A DNA stretch of 64,000 nt from Conexibacter woesei DSM 14684 (GTDB lineage Bacteria > Actinomycetota > Thermoleophilia > Solirubrobacterales > Solirubrobacteraceae), in the NCBI RefSeq assembly GCF_000025265.1, contig NC_013739.1, positions 3,286,001 through 3,350,000 of the forward strand, written 5' to 3'. The translations under genes were made by a program, and so were the position numbers. The notes below the pieces were generated by a model that searched no databases, had not been told where the DNA came from, and was given only the letters and a program-made list of their open reading frames with translations. Each line of letters begins with the position of its first letter. The stretch's first letter is position 1. Below, one piece after another: positions 33,509 through 42,117 of the stretch.

Positions 33509-34771
33509 CTAACGCTCGCCGCGCGCGAGCTGCTCGACGAGATCGGCCGCCCGCTCGGCTGCGTCGTGCGCGCGGCTCCACGCCGCCAGCTCCGCGGCGT
33601 GCCGCGTCAGGGCCGGATCGCCGAGCGCCCGTTGGACCGCGAGCCGCACGCCGAGCGGCGTCGTGAAGCGCCACGGCAGCCGCACGCCGGCACCGGCCCA
33701 GTCGAGCCGGGCGGCGTTCTCGCCCATGTCACCGGCGACCGGGCAGGCGACGACCGCCGCGCCCGACGCCAGCGCGCGCACCATCGTGCCGTGGCCGACG
33801 TGGCACAGTACGAGTGCGCAGCGCGGCATCGTGCGCGAGTAGGAGACCCACTCGACGAGCCGCGTGTTGGCCGGGACCGGGACCGGCTCCGGCAGCGGCC
33901 GCCGGTTCCACGTCGCCAGCACGCGGATCGGCAGGTCGCCGAGGCCCGCGAGCGCGGCGCGCAGCAGTCTGTGGTCTCTGTCCTGCGCCGTCGACGGCGC
34001 GACCAGCACGAGCGGCTGCTCGCCCGGCGGCGGCTCGACGTCGGCGGTCGGCGGCTCCCACAGCAGCGGCCCGACGACGTGCGTGTGCGCCGGCCACGCG
34101 CGCGGATACTCCAGCTGCGGGTAGGTCGCGACGAGGCAGAGGCGGTCGCTGAGCCCGCCGTGGACGCGCTCCACCGGCGCCAGGCCGAGCTGCGCGCGCG
34201 TCTCGTTCAGCTCCCGCTGCCCGTAGCGCAGCCCCTTCTCCACGAGCGGGTCGAGCTGCCGCCACATCCGCCGCCCCAGCGCCGTCCGCGGCCAGCGCGC
34301 GCCGAACGAGTACGGCGGTGCGCCGGGCGGCGGGGCGGGGTGGACGTGGGGGACGAGCGTCGCGACCGGGACGTTCTCCAGCTCGCCGGCGAGCGCCGGC
34401 GCGAGCGTCAGGATGTCCGCCACGACCGCGTGCGGACGGGCGGCGGCGACCGCCGGCCGCGTCTCCGAGACCGCGCGCACGACCGCCTCGTACATCGTCA
34501 TCGGCCGTTCCTGCGTCGGGAAGACGGGGTACTCGGGCGCCGGCACGAACCGCATCCCCGCTGCCTCGACGTGCTCCCGCCAGCGCGACCACGTCTCCAT
34601 CGTCACGTCGTGCCCGCGGCGTGCCAGCGCGGTCCCCAGGGCCAGCATCGGGAACGCGTGGCCGGGGTCTCCGAACGCGCCCAGAAAGAGGCGCAGCGAG
34701 GGCTCTCGCGTGACTCCGGGAAGCGGTGCAGGAACTATGGAGCTTTGATGAGGTTTAATGACGTTCGGCAC
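33509..34771 (-). CDS. UGT/MGT-type glycosyltransferase
   Basis: 420 residues, GT-B fold, family of macrolide and sterol glycosyltransferases (GT1). N-terminal LRLFLGAFGDPGHAFPMLAL is the acceptor-domain Rossmann start, and LCHVGHGTMVRALASGAAVV with CPVAGDMGENA is the nucleotide-sugar site. GTG 34771 is needed to keep the first Rossmann strand; no better start is seen. Divergent from the GGDEF gene with 28 bases between, in an AT-richer patch. Acceptor unknown. Confidence 0.83.
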   Translation of the reverse strand: MPNVIKPHQSSIVPAPLPGVTREPSLRLFLGAFGDPGHAFPMLALGTALARRGHDVTMETWSRWREHVEAAGMRFVPAPEYPVFPTQERPMTMYEAVVRAVSETRPAVAAARPHAVVADILTLAPALAGELENVPVATLVPHVHPAPPPGAPPYSFGARWPRTALGRRMWRQLDPLVEKGLRYGQRELNETRAQLGLAPVERVHGGLSDRLCLVATYPQLEYPRAWPAHTHVVGPLLWEPPTADVEPPPGEQPLVLVAPSTAQDRDHRLLRAALAGLGDLPIRVLATWNRRPLPEPVPVPANTRLVEWVSYSRTMPRCALVLCHVGHGTMVRALASGAAVVACPVAGDMGENAARLDWAGAGVRLPWRFTTPLGVRLAVQRALGDPALTRHAAELAAWSRAHDAAERAADLVEQLARGER

Positions 34772-34799
34772 GGATGACCGGTGAAGACCACGGGGGCCC

Positions 34800-36806
34800 A
34801 TGGACAGAGTGGCCACTGAACGGCCGCGAGAATACGAGGACGTGAGATCGGCTGGAGCACCAGCCGGTCCGTCGGCGCCTGCGGACGCCCCGCTGCCGCG
34901 TGCCGCACGGCCGCGCGGGACGCTCGTGACGGCTGCCGGCGTCGTCTGCGTGCTCGCCGTGATGGCGCTCGTCGCAATCGCGCTGCTCGACGCGCCGACC
35001 GCGGTCCGCGGTGCCGGCGCCGCGGTCGCCGCCGCGGCCGGCCTCGGCGCCGGGGCCGTGCTGGCGCGCGTCCTCTCCGGGCTGCGCGACGAGCACGCGG
35101 CGCTCGCGCTGCGCGAGGCCGACGCGCTGCGGATGGCGGAGCTGGACGAGCTGACGGGACTGGGCAACTACCGCATGTTCTCGCGTCAGCTCGCCGCGGA
35201 GGTCGCCCGCTCGCGCCGCTACGACGACCCGTTCTCGCTCGTGCTGATGGATCTCGACGGCTTCAAGGCGATCAACGACGAGCTCGGCCACCTCGCCGGC
35301 GACGATGCGCTGCGCCACGTCGCCGCCGCGCTGCGCGAGACGCTCCGCGAGGAGGACGTCTGCTGCCGGCAGGGCGGCGACGAGTTCGCCGTCGTCGCCG
35401 TGCGCGCCGGGGAGGAGGAGGCGGCCGAGCTGAGCGAGCGGCTGACGCGCGCGATCGAGCAGATCCCGTTCGGCGTCAACGGCGAGCGGCGCCTCGGCGC
35501 CTCCGCCGGCTGGGCGACGTTCGGGCGTCCGGCGCGCAGCGCCGACGAGCTGATCCTGCGCGCCGACTCCGCGCTGCGCGAGGCCAAGCGGGCGACCGAC
35601 GGCACCGCCGTCGACCAGCCGCGGGCGGCCGGCAGCCGCCGGCAGGCGGGCCGGCTCGGCCGCAGCGAGACGGCACGGCTCGCGCTGCTGTCCGGCCTCG
35701 CCCGCGCGCTCGCCGGCGCCCGCGACGAGCGTACGCTCGCGGAGACGACCGTCGCGTTCCTGACCGGCGCCTTCGACACGGTCGGCTCGGCCGCGCTGTC
35801 GGTCTGGCCGCACGCCGACGCGACCGCCGCGGCGGGTCTGGAGCCGCGCCTGGTCGCGCTCGGCTCGGGCGGCGAGCCGCCCCAGGCCGGCGCCGCGCTG
35901 GCCGGCCGCGCCACCGTCCGCCGCGCGCTCGCCGCCGCCGGTCCCGCCGTCGTCGACGACGACGGTTGCGCAGCGTGGATCGACGGCACCGCCGTCCGCA
36001 GCGAGCTGGCGGTCGCGGTCCCGGACGGCGCCACGACGTGGGGCTGCCTGCTGATCGCATGCGACCGCCCGCGTGCGTACGGGATCGTCGAGCGGGCGCT
36101 GGCGGAGGCGATCGCGCAGCAGCTCGGGCGCGCGCTCGCCTGCCGCCGGCTGCTCGACAAGCTCAGCGTCTCCGGCTTCGGCGAGCTGTACAGGCTCGCC
36201 GCCGACGCCGACGGCGCGACGCGCCACGCGCCGGCGGCCGGTGAGCCGCTGGAGGAGGCCGAGCAGTGGCGGCTCGCCGACCTCGCCTGGCAGGCCGGGC
36301 GCGCGCTCGCGCTCGACGACGAGGAGCGCAGGTCGCTCTACCTCGCCGCGCTCTTCCACAACGTCGGCACCGTCGGCGTGCCGGCCGCGCTGCTCGCCCA
36401 CCCGGGCGAGCTGCACGACGAGGAGCGCGCGATCCTGCGCGAGCACCCGCTGATCGGCGAGCGGATGCTGCGCGCGCTGCCGCTGCTGCGCGACGCCGCG
36501 CCGATCGTCCGCCACGAGCACGAGCGCTGGGACGGCGCCGGCTACCCGGACGGGCTCGCCGGCGACGAGATCCCGCTCGAGGCCCGGATCCTGCTCGCCT
36601 GTGACGTCTTCGTCTCGATGACCTCGCCGCGGCCGTGGCGGCCGGCGCGCTCGCTCGACGCGGCGCGCGCCGAGCTGCGCCGCGTCGCCGGCGCGCAGCT
36701 GGACCCCGACGTCGTCGACACGCTGCTGGAGCTGCTCGACGACGGCGAGGCGTTCGACGACGGTGACGGCGACGGCGAGCGCAGCGCGCAGCCCGCCGGG
36801 GTCTGA
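34800..36806 (+). CDS. GGDEF protein with GAF-like and degenerate HD-GYP domains
   Basis: 668 residues. Two membrane helices (about 41-63 and 69-93), then a GGDEF domain with intact GGDEF at 192-196 and an I-site R183-x2-D186 five residues upstream, so active and product-inhibited diguanylate cyclase is likely. A GAF-like region (about 290-450) follows, then an HD-GYP domain: HPLIGERML and GAGYPDG are kept, but the HD pair is His520-Asn521 (HNVGT) and the first metal His is missing, so phosphodiesterase activity is doubtful. Confidence 0.88.
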   Translation: MDRVATERPREYEDVRSAGAPAGPSAPADAPLPRAARPRGTLVTAAGVVCVLAVMALVAIALLDAPTAVRGAGAAVAAAAGLGAGAVLARVLSGLRDEHAALALREADALRMAELDELTGLGNYRMFSRQLAAEVARSRRYDDPFSLVLMDLDGFKAINDELGHLAGDDALRHVAAALRETLREEDVCCRQGGDEFAVVAVRAGEEEAAELSERLTRAIEQIPFGVNGERRLGASAGWATFGRPARSADELILRADSALREAKRATDGTAVDQPRAAGSRRQAGRLGRSETARLALLSGLARALAGARDERTLAETTVAFLTGAFDTVGSAALSVWPHADATAAAGLEPRLVALGSGGEPPQAGAALAGRATVRRALAAAGPAVVDDDGCAAWIDGTAVRSELAVAVPDGATTWGCLLIACDRPRAYGIVERALAEAIAQQLGRALACRRLLDKLSVSGFGELYRLAADADGATRHAPAAGEPLEEAEQWRLADLAWQAGRALALDDEERRSLYLAALFHNVGTVGVPAALLAHPGELHDEERAILREHPLIGERMLRALPLLRDAAPIVRHEHERWDGAGYPDGLAGDEIPLEARILLACDVFVSMTSPRPWRPARSLDAARAELRRVAGAQLDPDVVDTLLELLDDGEAFDDGDGDGERSAQPAGV

Positions 36807-36811
36807 CGCCG

Positions 36812-37846
36812 CTACGCCGCCAGCTCCGCGACGAGCCGCAGCTGCCGCAGCCGCTCGTCCGCCGTCCACGCCATCGGCGAGACCATCAGCGTGCCGACGC
36901 CGGCGTCGCGGAAGACCTCGATCCGCTCGCGCACGACGTCCTTCGGTCCGCACAGCGAGACGAGGTCGATCAGCTCGGCCGGGAGCGCCGCGCACGCCTC
37001 CTCGCGCTTGCCGTCGAGGTAGAGGTCCTGCACCTCGCGCGCCGCATCCTCGAACCCGTAGCGCTGGACGAGCTTGTTGTAGAAGTTCGCTCTGCGCGAG
37101 CCCATCCCGCCGACGTAGAGCGCGAGGTACGGGCGCATCGCGTCGCGGGCCGTCTCGACGTCGTCGGTGATGTAGACGGTCACCGTCGGGGCGATGTCGA
37201 AGCCGTCGAGCGTTCTCCCGGCGCGTGCCGCGCCCTCCTCCAGCGGGCCGCGGAGCTCCGCGACGTGCTCGGGCGAGAACAGCGTCGGGATCCAGCCGTC
37301 GGCGATCTCGCCCGCGAGCGCGGTGTTCTTCGGCCCGATCGCGGCGAGGTAGACCGGGATCCGCTCCTGCACCGGCGCGATCGTCAGCTTCAGCGCCTTG
37401 CCCGGCCCGTCCGGCAGCGGCAGCTCCAGCGTCTCGCCTCTGAACTCGACGCGCTCGCGCGCCAGCGCCATCCGCACGACGGCGACGTACTCGCGCGTGC
37501 GCTGGAGCATTCTCCCGTAGCGCTGGCCGTGCCAGCCCTCGGCGACCTGCGGGCCGGACGCGCCGATGCCGAGCAGCATCCGCCCGTCGGACAGCTGGTC
37601 GATCGTCGCGGCCGTCATCGCCGTCATCGCGGCGCTGCGGCCCGGCATCTGCAGGATCGCGGAGCCGAGCTTGATTCTGGTGGTGGCGGCGGCGAGCCAT
37701 GCGAGCACGGTCGGGGCGTCGGAGCCGTACGCCTCCGCGACCCACAGCGAGTCGTAGCCGAGCCGCTCGGCCTCCTGCACGATCGCGAGCTGGTCCTGCG
37801 AGCTGAGGCCGAGGCCCCAGTAGCCGACGTGGACGCCGAGTCTCAT
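36812..37846 (-). CDS. LLM-class F420-dependent oxidoreductase
   Basis: 344-residue TIM-barrel luciferase-like flavin/F420 enzyme. LGVHVGYWGLGLSS at the start, AYGSDAPTVLAWLAAAT near 45, LGIGASGPQVAEGWHGQ near 105 and PVYLAAIGPKN near 175 are typical of the F420 subfamily common in Actinobacteria. ATG overlaps the stop of the upstream SDR gene (TGATG), so they form an operon. Confidence 0.88.
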   Translation of the reverse strand: MRLGVHVGYWGLGLSSQDQLAIVQEAERLGYDSLWVAEAYGSDAPTVLAWLAAATTRIKLGSAILQMPGRSAAMTAMTAATIDQLSDGRMLLGIGASGPQVAEGWHGQRYGRMLQRTREYVAVVRMALARERVEFRGETLELPLPDGPGKALKLTIAPVQERIPVYLAAIGPKNTALAGEIADGWIPTLFSPEHVAELRGPLEEGAARAGRTLDGFDIAPTVTVYITDDVETARDAMRPYLALYVGGMGSRRANFYNKLVQRYGFEDAAREVQDLYLDGKREEACAALPAELIDLVSLCGPKDVVRERIEVFRDAGVGTLMVSPMAWTADERLRQLRLVAELAA

Positions 37847-38568
37847 CACAGCTCGTCCCCGGGGCGCTCGAAGATGATCTCGGGCACGATGCACGCGGGC
37901 GAGAGCTTCAGCAGCATCCGCACCGCCCCGCTGATGTCCTCGGGCTGGATCATGTCGGTCGGCTGGACGTGGCCCTTGACGAAGTCGGTCATCGCGGTGT
38001 CGACGAAAGCGGGGCAGAGCGCGGTCGACTTGATCCCGTCGTTCGCCAGCTCCTTGTTCATCGCCTGCGTGAAGCCGACGACGGCGGCCTTCGTCGCCGA
38101 GTAGACCGACAGCCACGCCTGGCCGCGCTTGCCGGAGATCGAGGAGGTGTTGACGACGAGCGCGTTGCGGTGCTCGCTGCCGGCGGCGCGCAGCAGCGCG
38201 GCGCACTCGCGGTAGAAGAGGACGACCGCGCGCAGGTTCACGTCCAGCTGCATGTCGAGCCGCTTGGTCTCGATGTCGGCGACGGCGGCGCCGACACCGA
38301 CGCCGGCGTTGTTGACGAGCACGTCGAGACGGCCGAAGCGGTCCCGGTGGGCGGCGACGACGGCCTTGACGGCGTCCTCCTCGGACAGCGGCCCGGCGAC
38401 GTCCTGCACGTCATAGCCGGCCGCGCGAAGCTCCTCCGCGACGGCCGCCAGCTTCTCCGGGCGGCGGGCGGCGAGCGTCAGGCCATAGCCCTCCTCGCCG
38501 AGCATGCGGGCGATCGCCAGCCCGATGCCGCTCGATGCCCCGGTCACGATCGCCGCTCGCTGCGCCAT
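37846..38568 (-). CDS. Short-chain dehydrogenase/reductase
   Basis: 240 residues, classical SDR: TGASSGIG at 9-16, NNAGVGVG near 90, Ser in NTSSISG and YSATKAAVV catalytic Tyr/Lys. AGGTGGG upstream of ATG 38568. Coupled to the LLM enzyme; the pair suggests a shared redox substrate such as a ketone or fatty compound, but no specificity can be assigned. Confidence 0.9.
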   Translation of the reverse strand: MAQRAAIVTGASSGIGLAIARMLGEEGYGLTLAARRPEKLAAVAEELRAAGYDVQDVAGPLSEEDAVKAVVAAHRDRFGRLDVLVNNAGVGVGAAVADIETKRLDMQLDVNLRAVVLFYRECAALLRAAGSEHRNALVVNTSSISGKRGQAWLSVYSATKAAVVGFTQAMNKELANDGIKSTALCPAFVDTAMTDFVKGHVQPTDMIQPEDISGAVRMLLKLSPACIVPEIIFERPGDEL

Positions 38569-38670
38569 CTCCACCCACCTCGTCTCGAACAGGTGCGGGC
38601 GCCCAGCGGAGCCCGCCGCGAGGTATCCAATCACTCGCCGCGCGCCGACTCGCCACTTGCGGCGGACCTC

Positions 38671-38676
38671 TACGCT
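38671..38676 (+). promoter_or_regulatory. Candidate -10 box, leaderless start at 38684
   Basis: TACGCT fits TANNNT and ends 7 bases before ATG 38684, which has no Shine-Dalgarno. Confidence 0.45.
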
Positions 38677-38683
38677 TCGGGCG

Positions 38684-39943
38684 ATGTCCGAGCGCACGCC
38701 CGAGCTGACGATCCTGGCGGTGCTCGTCGCGCTCGTCGCGGGGATCCTGCTGCTGGGCGGAAGAGGCGGTGCAGGCGGTGGCGCTGCCGCTTCCACGACC
38801 GAGGTCGTCTCGCCGCAGCGGCTCGCGCGCGTCGAGCGGCGGGTCGAGGAGCTGCGGGGATTGAGATTCCTGACACCTGTCAAGGTCGAGGTGCTCTCGC
38901 CCGACGAGGTCCGCGCGATCGGCGTCAGAGAGTCCCGCGAGGCGACGCCGAGAGCCGAGACCGCGGCGCGTGAGGAGCTGATGAAGCTGCTCGGGCTGAT
39001 CGACGCAGACGTCTCGCTCGACTCCGTCACCAGCTCGATCTACGGCGAGCAGGTGGCGGGCTTCTACGACCCCAGAAGCGGGCGGCTCGCGCTCGTCGAG
39101 GGTGCTGGCGTCGACGACGTCACGCTCGCGCACGAATTGACGCATGCGCTGGAGGACCAGCACTACGACCTCGACCGGCTCGGCGAGCCGGGCAGGGGCG
39201 ACAGGATGGACGACGACGCCGCAGCCGGCGAGAGCGGCCTCGTCGAGGGGACCGCGACCGCGCTGATGATGCGCTATCTCCAGCGCTACCCGGAAGCGCT
39301 CACGCTCGGCGACGCGTTCGGCCAGCTCTTGAGCGCGTCGGGCGGGAGAGCGCTGCCGCCGTACGTGATGAGATCGCTTCTGTTCCCCTACCAGCAGGGC
39401 GAGCGATTCGTCGACGGCCTGCTCGCGACGAGCGGCGACTGGAGACTGGTCGACAACGCGCTGCGCTACCGGCCGCCGGTCTCGACCGCCGAGCTGTACG
39501 ACGTCGACCGCTGGCTCAAGGTGGAGCGGCCCGAGCCGGTCGCGCTGCCCGCCGCCGCGGCGTTCGGCCCGGGCTGGAGACGGGTGCTGACGTCGACCTT
39601 CGGCGAGTTCGACCTGCGCGAGCTGCTGCTCGCCGCCGACGTCCCGCGTGCCGCCGCCGAGCAGCTCGCCGGCGGCTGGACGGGCGGCCGCTACGCGCTG
39701 TGGCGGCGCGGTCCGCTGGCCGCGGACGGCTGCGCCGCGCCGTGCGCCGAGCGGGACGCGTTCGTGCTCGGACTGCGGCTCGACTCGCCCGTCGCGGCCC
39801 GCGCCGTCGCCGCCCCGCTGCGGACGTGGGCGCGCAGACTCGCGCAGGAGCGCGGGACCGGCGCCGCCGTGCAGAGCCGTGGCGACGCGCTGCGCCTCAC
39901 GCTCGCGCCCGGCGACGCGCTCGCGGCGCGCCTCGCGCGCTAG
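38684..39943 (+). CDS. Membrane-anchored zinc metalloprotease-like protein
   Basis: 419 residues. An N-terminal helix (about 8-26) followed by a Gly/Ala linker acts as signal anchor. The zinc motif HELTHALEDQ has His150, Glu151 and His154; a downstream Glu in GLVEGTATALMMR is a likely third ligand, as in gluzincins. No known family is recognised with confidence. AGA arginines are frequent. It ends at a long inverted repeat shared with the convergent gene. Confidence 0.75.
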   Translation: MSERTPELTILAVLVALVAGILLLGGRGGAGGGAAASTTEVVSPQRLARVERRVEELRGLRFLTPVKVEVLSPDEVRAIGVRESREATPRAETAAREELMKLLGLIDADVSLDSVTSSIYGEQVAGFYDPRSGRLALVEGAGVDDVTLAHELTHALEDQHYDLDRLGEPGRGDRMDDDAAAGESGLVEGTATALMMRYLQRYPEALTLGDAFGQLLSASGGRALPPYVMRSLLFPYQQGERFVDGLLATSGDWRLVDNALRYRPPVSTAELYDVDRWLKVERPEPVALPAAAAFGPGWRRVLTSTFGEFDLRELLLAADVPRAAAEQLAGGWTGGRYALWRRGPLAADGCAAPCAERDAFVLGLRLDSPVAARAVAAPLRTWARRLAQERGTGAAVQSRGDALRLTLAPGDALAARLAR

Positions 39944-39951
39944 CTCCGCCG

Positions 39952-40000
39952 GAGCCGCGGTCGATTGCTGGTGCAGGAGACCAGCAATCGACCGCGGCTC
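39952..40000. terminator. 20-bp perfect inverted repeat between convergent genes
   Basis: Arms 39952-39971 and 39981-40000 are perfectly complementary, with a 9-base loop TGCAGGAGA. It fills the whole gap between the metalloprotease stop and the stop of the membrane glycosyltransferase. No T-tract. A bidirectional terminator or transcript-end stabiliser is most likely. Confidence 0.65.
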
Positions 40001-41313
40001 TACGGACAGCGCGGCTGGTCGGCGTCGGCGACGGCGCGGAACTCCGCCAGCACGGGGGCGTGGGCGAGGATGAACTGGTCGGGTTGGTCGCCGGCGATGC
40101 GCCGGCCGGCAGCGAACGCGATGTACGGCGGCGCGCCGGTCGCGCGGTCGGCGGGGCAGGCGCGCAGCTGCGCGACGGCGGCGTCGACCTCTGCCGGCGA
40201 CAGCTTGCGCTCCGGCCCCGAGTCGGCCAGCGGGCGCACGAACAGGCGCGGGTCGCCGGGCGCGAGCAGCAGCGACCCGACCTGGAGCGCGCCGAGCAGC
40301 AGCGCGATCCCGGCGACTGCCGTCAGCGCCGCAGAGCCGGCACGCACGGCCGCGACGACGCCCGCGGCCGCGAGACACACCAGCAGCGGCTCGACCACGA
40401 CGAGGAACGTCAGGTAGCTGCCGGTCTTGAACAGCGTCAGGAACAGCAGCAGCGCGCCGGCGCTGCCCGCCGCGAGCGTGCGCAGCAGGTCGTCGTCCAG
40501 CAGCCAGGCGCGCAGCGGCACCACGAGCACCGCGCACGCGAGCAGCGGCAGCAGGTTCCAGGCCCCCTGCGCCCACAGGCCGGCGACGTAGCTCACGGCT
40601 GCGGTCCCGCTCTCGCGCTGCGCCCGCACCGCGCCGTCGAGCAACCCGTCGCCGTAGAGCAGCAGCGACAGCAGTCCGAGCACGACAGCCGCCGCGGCGA
40701 ACGCGGCGATCCCGCGGACGCGGTCGCCGCGCAGCCGCACGCCGAGCAGCAGCGCGAGCGCGGGCAGGCCGAACGCCAGCTTGAACGCGGTCGCGAGCGC
40801 CGCGAGCACGCCGGCCAGCACGACCGTGCGCGCGCGGCTCGCCGCCAGCGCGGCACCGAGCAGCAGCGGCGCCGCGAACGTCTCCGGCAGCAGCTGCGCG
40901 TGCTCGCGCAGCATCCACGGCGAGACGAGCACGACGAGCGCCGCGAGCACCGCGGCGGCGCGTTGGCCGGTGAGCCGCCAGACGACGGCGAGCACGAGCG
41001 CCGAGGTCACCAGCTCGACGGCGGCCATCGCGATCCGCAACGCCGTCAGCGTGTCGCTGATGCTCAACACGAGCGCGCCCGCGAGGTAGAGCGGCGGCGG
41101 CTGCGCGGCTGCGACGTCGCCGTAGAGGTCGCGGCCGTCGGCGACGAGCCGCGCCGTCAGCGCGTAGACGCCGTCGGAGTACTCCCAGTAGCCGTCGTCC
41201 TGCCACAGCGCGAGCGCGACGAGCAGCACGACGGCCGCAACCGCCCACGCGACGATCGCGGGCGCGCCGAGCGCGTCAGGCCGGCGCTCCCGCCTGCTGG
41301 CGATGACGGACAC
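40000..41313 (-). CDS. Polytopic membrane glycosyltransferase-like protein (GT-C type)
   Basis: 437 residues, about ten membrane helices. The first extracytoplasmic loop EYSDGVYALTARLVADGRDL with acidic residues and AAQPPPLYL resembles lipid-linked GT-C glycosyltransferases (GT39/GT87/ArnT-like). The C-terminal domain is soluble. GTG 41313 has TATCCT 8 bases upstream. Donor would be a polyprenyl-phosphate sugar; target unknown. Confidence 0.7.
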   Translation of the reverse strand: MSVIASRRERRPDALGAPAIVAWAVAAVVLLVALALWQDDGYWEYSDGVYALTARLVADGRDLYGDVAAAQPPPLYLAGALVLSISDTLTALRIAMAAVELVTSALVLAVVWRLTGQRAAAVLAALVVLVSPWMLREHAQLLPETFAAPLLLGAALAASRARTVVLAGVLAALATAFKLAFGLPALALLLGVRLRGDRVRGIAAFAAAAVVLGLLSLLLYGDGLLDGAVRAQRESGTAAVSYVAGLWAQGAWNLLPLLACAVLVVPLRAWLLDDDLLRTLAAGSAGALLLFLTLFKTGSYLTFLVVVEPLLVCLAAAGVVAAVRAGSAALTAVAGIALLLGALQVGSLLLAPGDPRLFVRPLADSGPERKLSPAEVDAAVAQLRACPADRATGAPPYIAFAAGRRIAGDQPDQFILAHAPVLAEFRAVADADQPRCP

Positions 41314-41321
41314 GGCGGGGG

Positions 41322-41327
41322 AGGATA
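41322..41327 (-). promoter_or_regulatory. Candidate -10 box, leaderless start at 41313
   Basis: TATCCT on the minus strand fits TANNNT and lies 8 bases before GTG 41313; no Shine-Dalgarno is seen. Confidence 0.4.
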
Positions 41328-41360
41328 GATCGCGCGCCGGGCGGCGCGGGCCAGCGCCGG

Positions 41361-42023
41361 TCAGCCGGCCCGCTCGGGCTCGACGCCGACCGCGTTGAGC
41401 GTCCCCGCCAGCATCGCGTAGTGGCCGGCGAGCATGCACAGCTCGATCCGCTGGCGCTCCTCGTAGCGCTCGGCGAGCGCCGCCCACGTCGGCGCGCTCA
41501 GCGTCCGCTCGCGCACCAGCTCGTCCGCTGCGCGCAGCAGCAGCCGCTCGCGGTCGTCCCAGCCCGCGGCGTCCGGCCCGTCGCCGACGCGTGCGACCTG
41601 CTCCGCGGTCAGCCCGGCGCGCTGCCCGAGCGCGACGTGCTGGTGCCATTCGTAGTCGCTCCCGCACAGCACGGCGACGCGCAGGATCACCAGCTCCGCG
41701 TCCGTGCGCGAGAGCGTCCCGAACGGCATCAGCCGCGCGGCGAAGCGCAGCCACGGGCGGAACAGGCGGCGGTGGCGCGCGAGCGTCGTGAAGACGTGCG
41801 GCGCGTCGACGCCGCCGCCACGCGCGGCGAGCGCGCAGACGAGCGCGTTGAGCGGGCCGATCTCGCGGCGGCCGCCCGGCGGGACGCGCGGCGGCGTGGC
41901 GCGCAGCGGCGTGCCGGGGAACGGGATCGGGACGGGCGCCGCGCCGCCTCGGCCGACGCGCGCCGCGAGCAGGCCGCGCAGCGTCGCGCCGTGCCCGCCC
42001 GCGCCAGCGGTCTCCTTCACCAC
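41361..42023 (-). CDS. Carboxymuconolactone decarboxylase (CMD) family protein
   Basis: 220 residues. The CMD/AhpD helical core shows ELVILRVAVLCGSDYEWHQH (about 105-125) and GQRAGLTAEQVARV. The CxxC pair of peroxidase-type AhpD is absent; the YEWxxH form is common in the non-redox branch, so decarboxylase-like or unknown activity fits better. GTG at 42023 or 42020; the latter overlaps the stop of the repeat micro-ORF as GTGA. Confidence 0.82.
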   Translation of the reverse strand: MVKETAGAGGHGATLRGLLAARVGRGGAAPVPIPFPGTPLRATPPRVPPGGRREIGPLNALVCALAARGGGVDAPHVFTTLARHRRLFRPWLRFAARLMPFGTLSRTDAELVILRVAVLCGSDYEWHQHVALGQRAGLTAEQVARVGDGPDAAGWDDRERLLLRAADELVRERTLSAPTWAALAERYEERQRIELCMLAGHYAMLAGTLNAVGVEPERAG

Positions 42024-42109
42024 GTCGCCGCCTCAGCCCGGCGCGCCACGCCGTCGCCGCCACTCATCGCCGCCACAGCCCGACGCGCCACGCCGTCGCC
42101 GCCGCTCAT
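42017..42109 (-). CDS. 30-codon micro-ORF made of a duplicated 14-codon unit
   Basis: ATG 42109 overlaps the SDR stop (ATGA), and its TGA overlaps the CMD GTG. It encodes two copies of MSGGDGVARRA plus two or three linker residues. It could couple translation of the SDR and CMD genes, or simply be a by-product of a local duplication. Too short for family assignment. Confidence 0.4.
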   Translation of the reverse strand: MSGGDGVARRAVAAMSGGDGVARRAEAATW

Positions 42110-42117
42110 CGCCGCGG
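42034..42117. repeat. Two-copy 42-bp tandem repeat
   Basis: Units 42034-42075 and 42076-42117 differ at only a few bases (G/A at the seventh base and A/G near the end of the unit). Period 42 keeps the reading frame. It covers the SDR 3' end and the gap before the CMD gene. Confidence 0.8.

Noticed and set aside
38684-39943. eCIS-associated DUF4157-type metalloprotease.
   Set aside because: It has HELTHALEDQ rather than the HELTHVVQQ pattern, and no contractile-injection genes are in the window.
39700-41328. A 542-codon plus-strand frame opposite the membrane glycosyltransferase.
   Set aside because: Low-complexity Arg/Ala/Gln composition; the minus-strand frame has clear membrane helices and a promoter.
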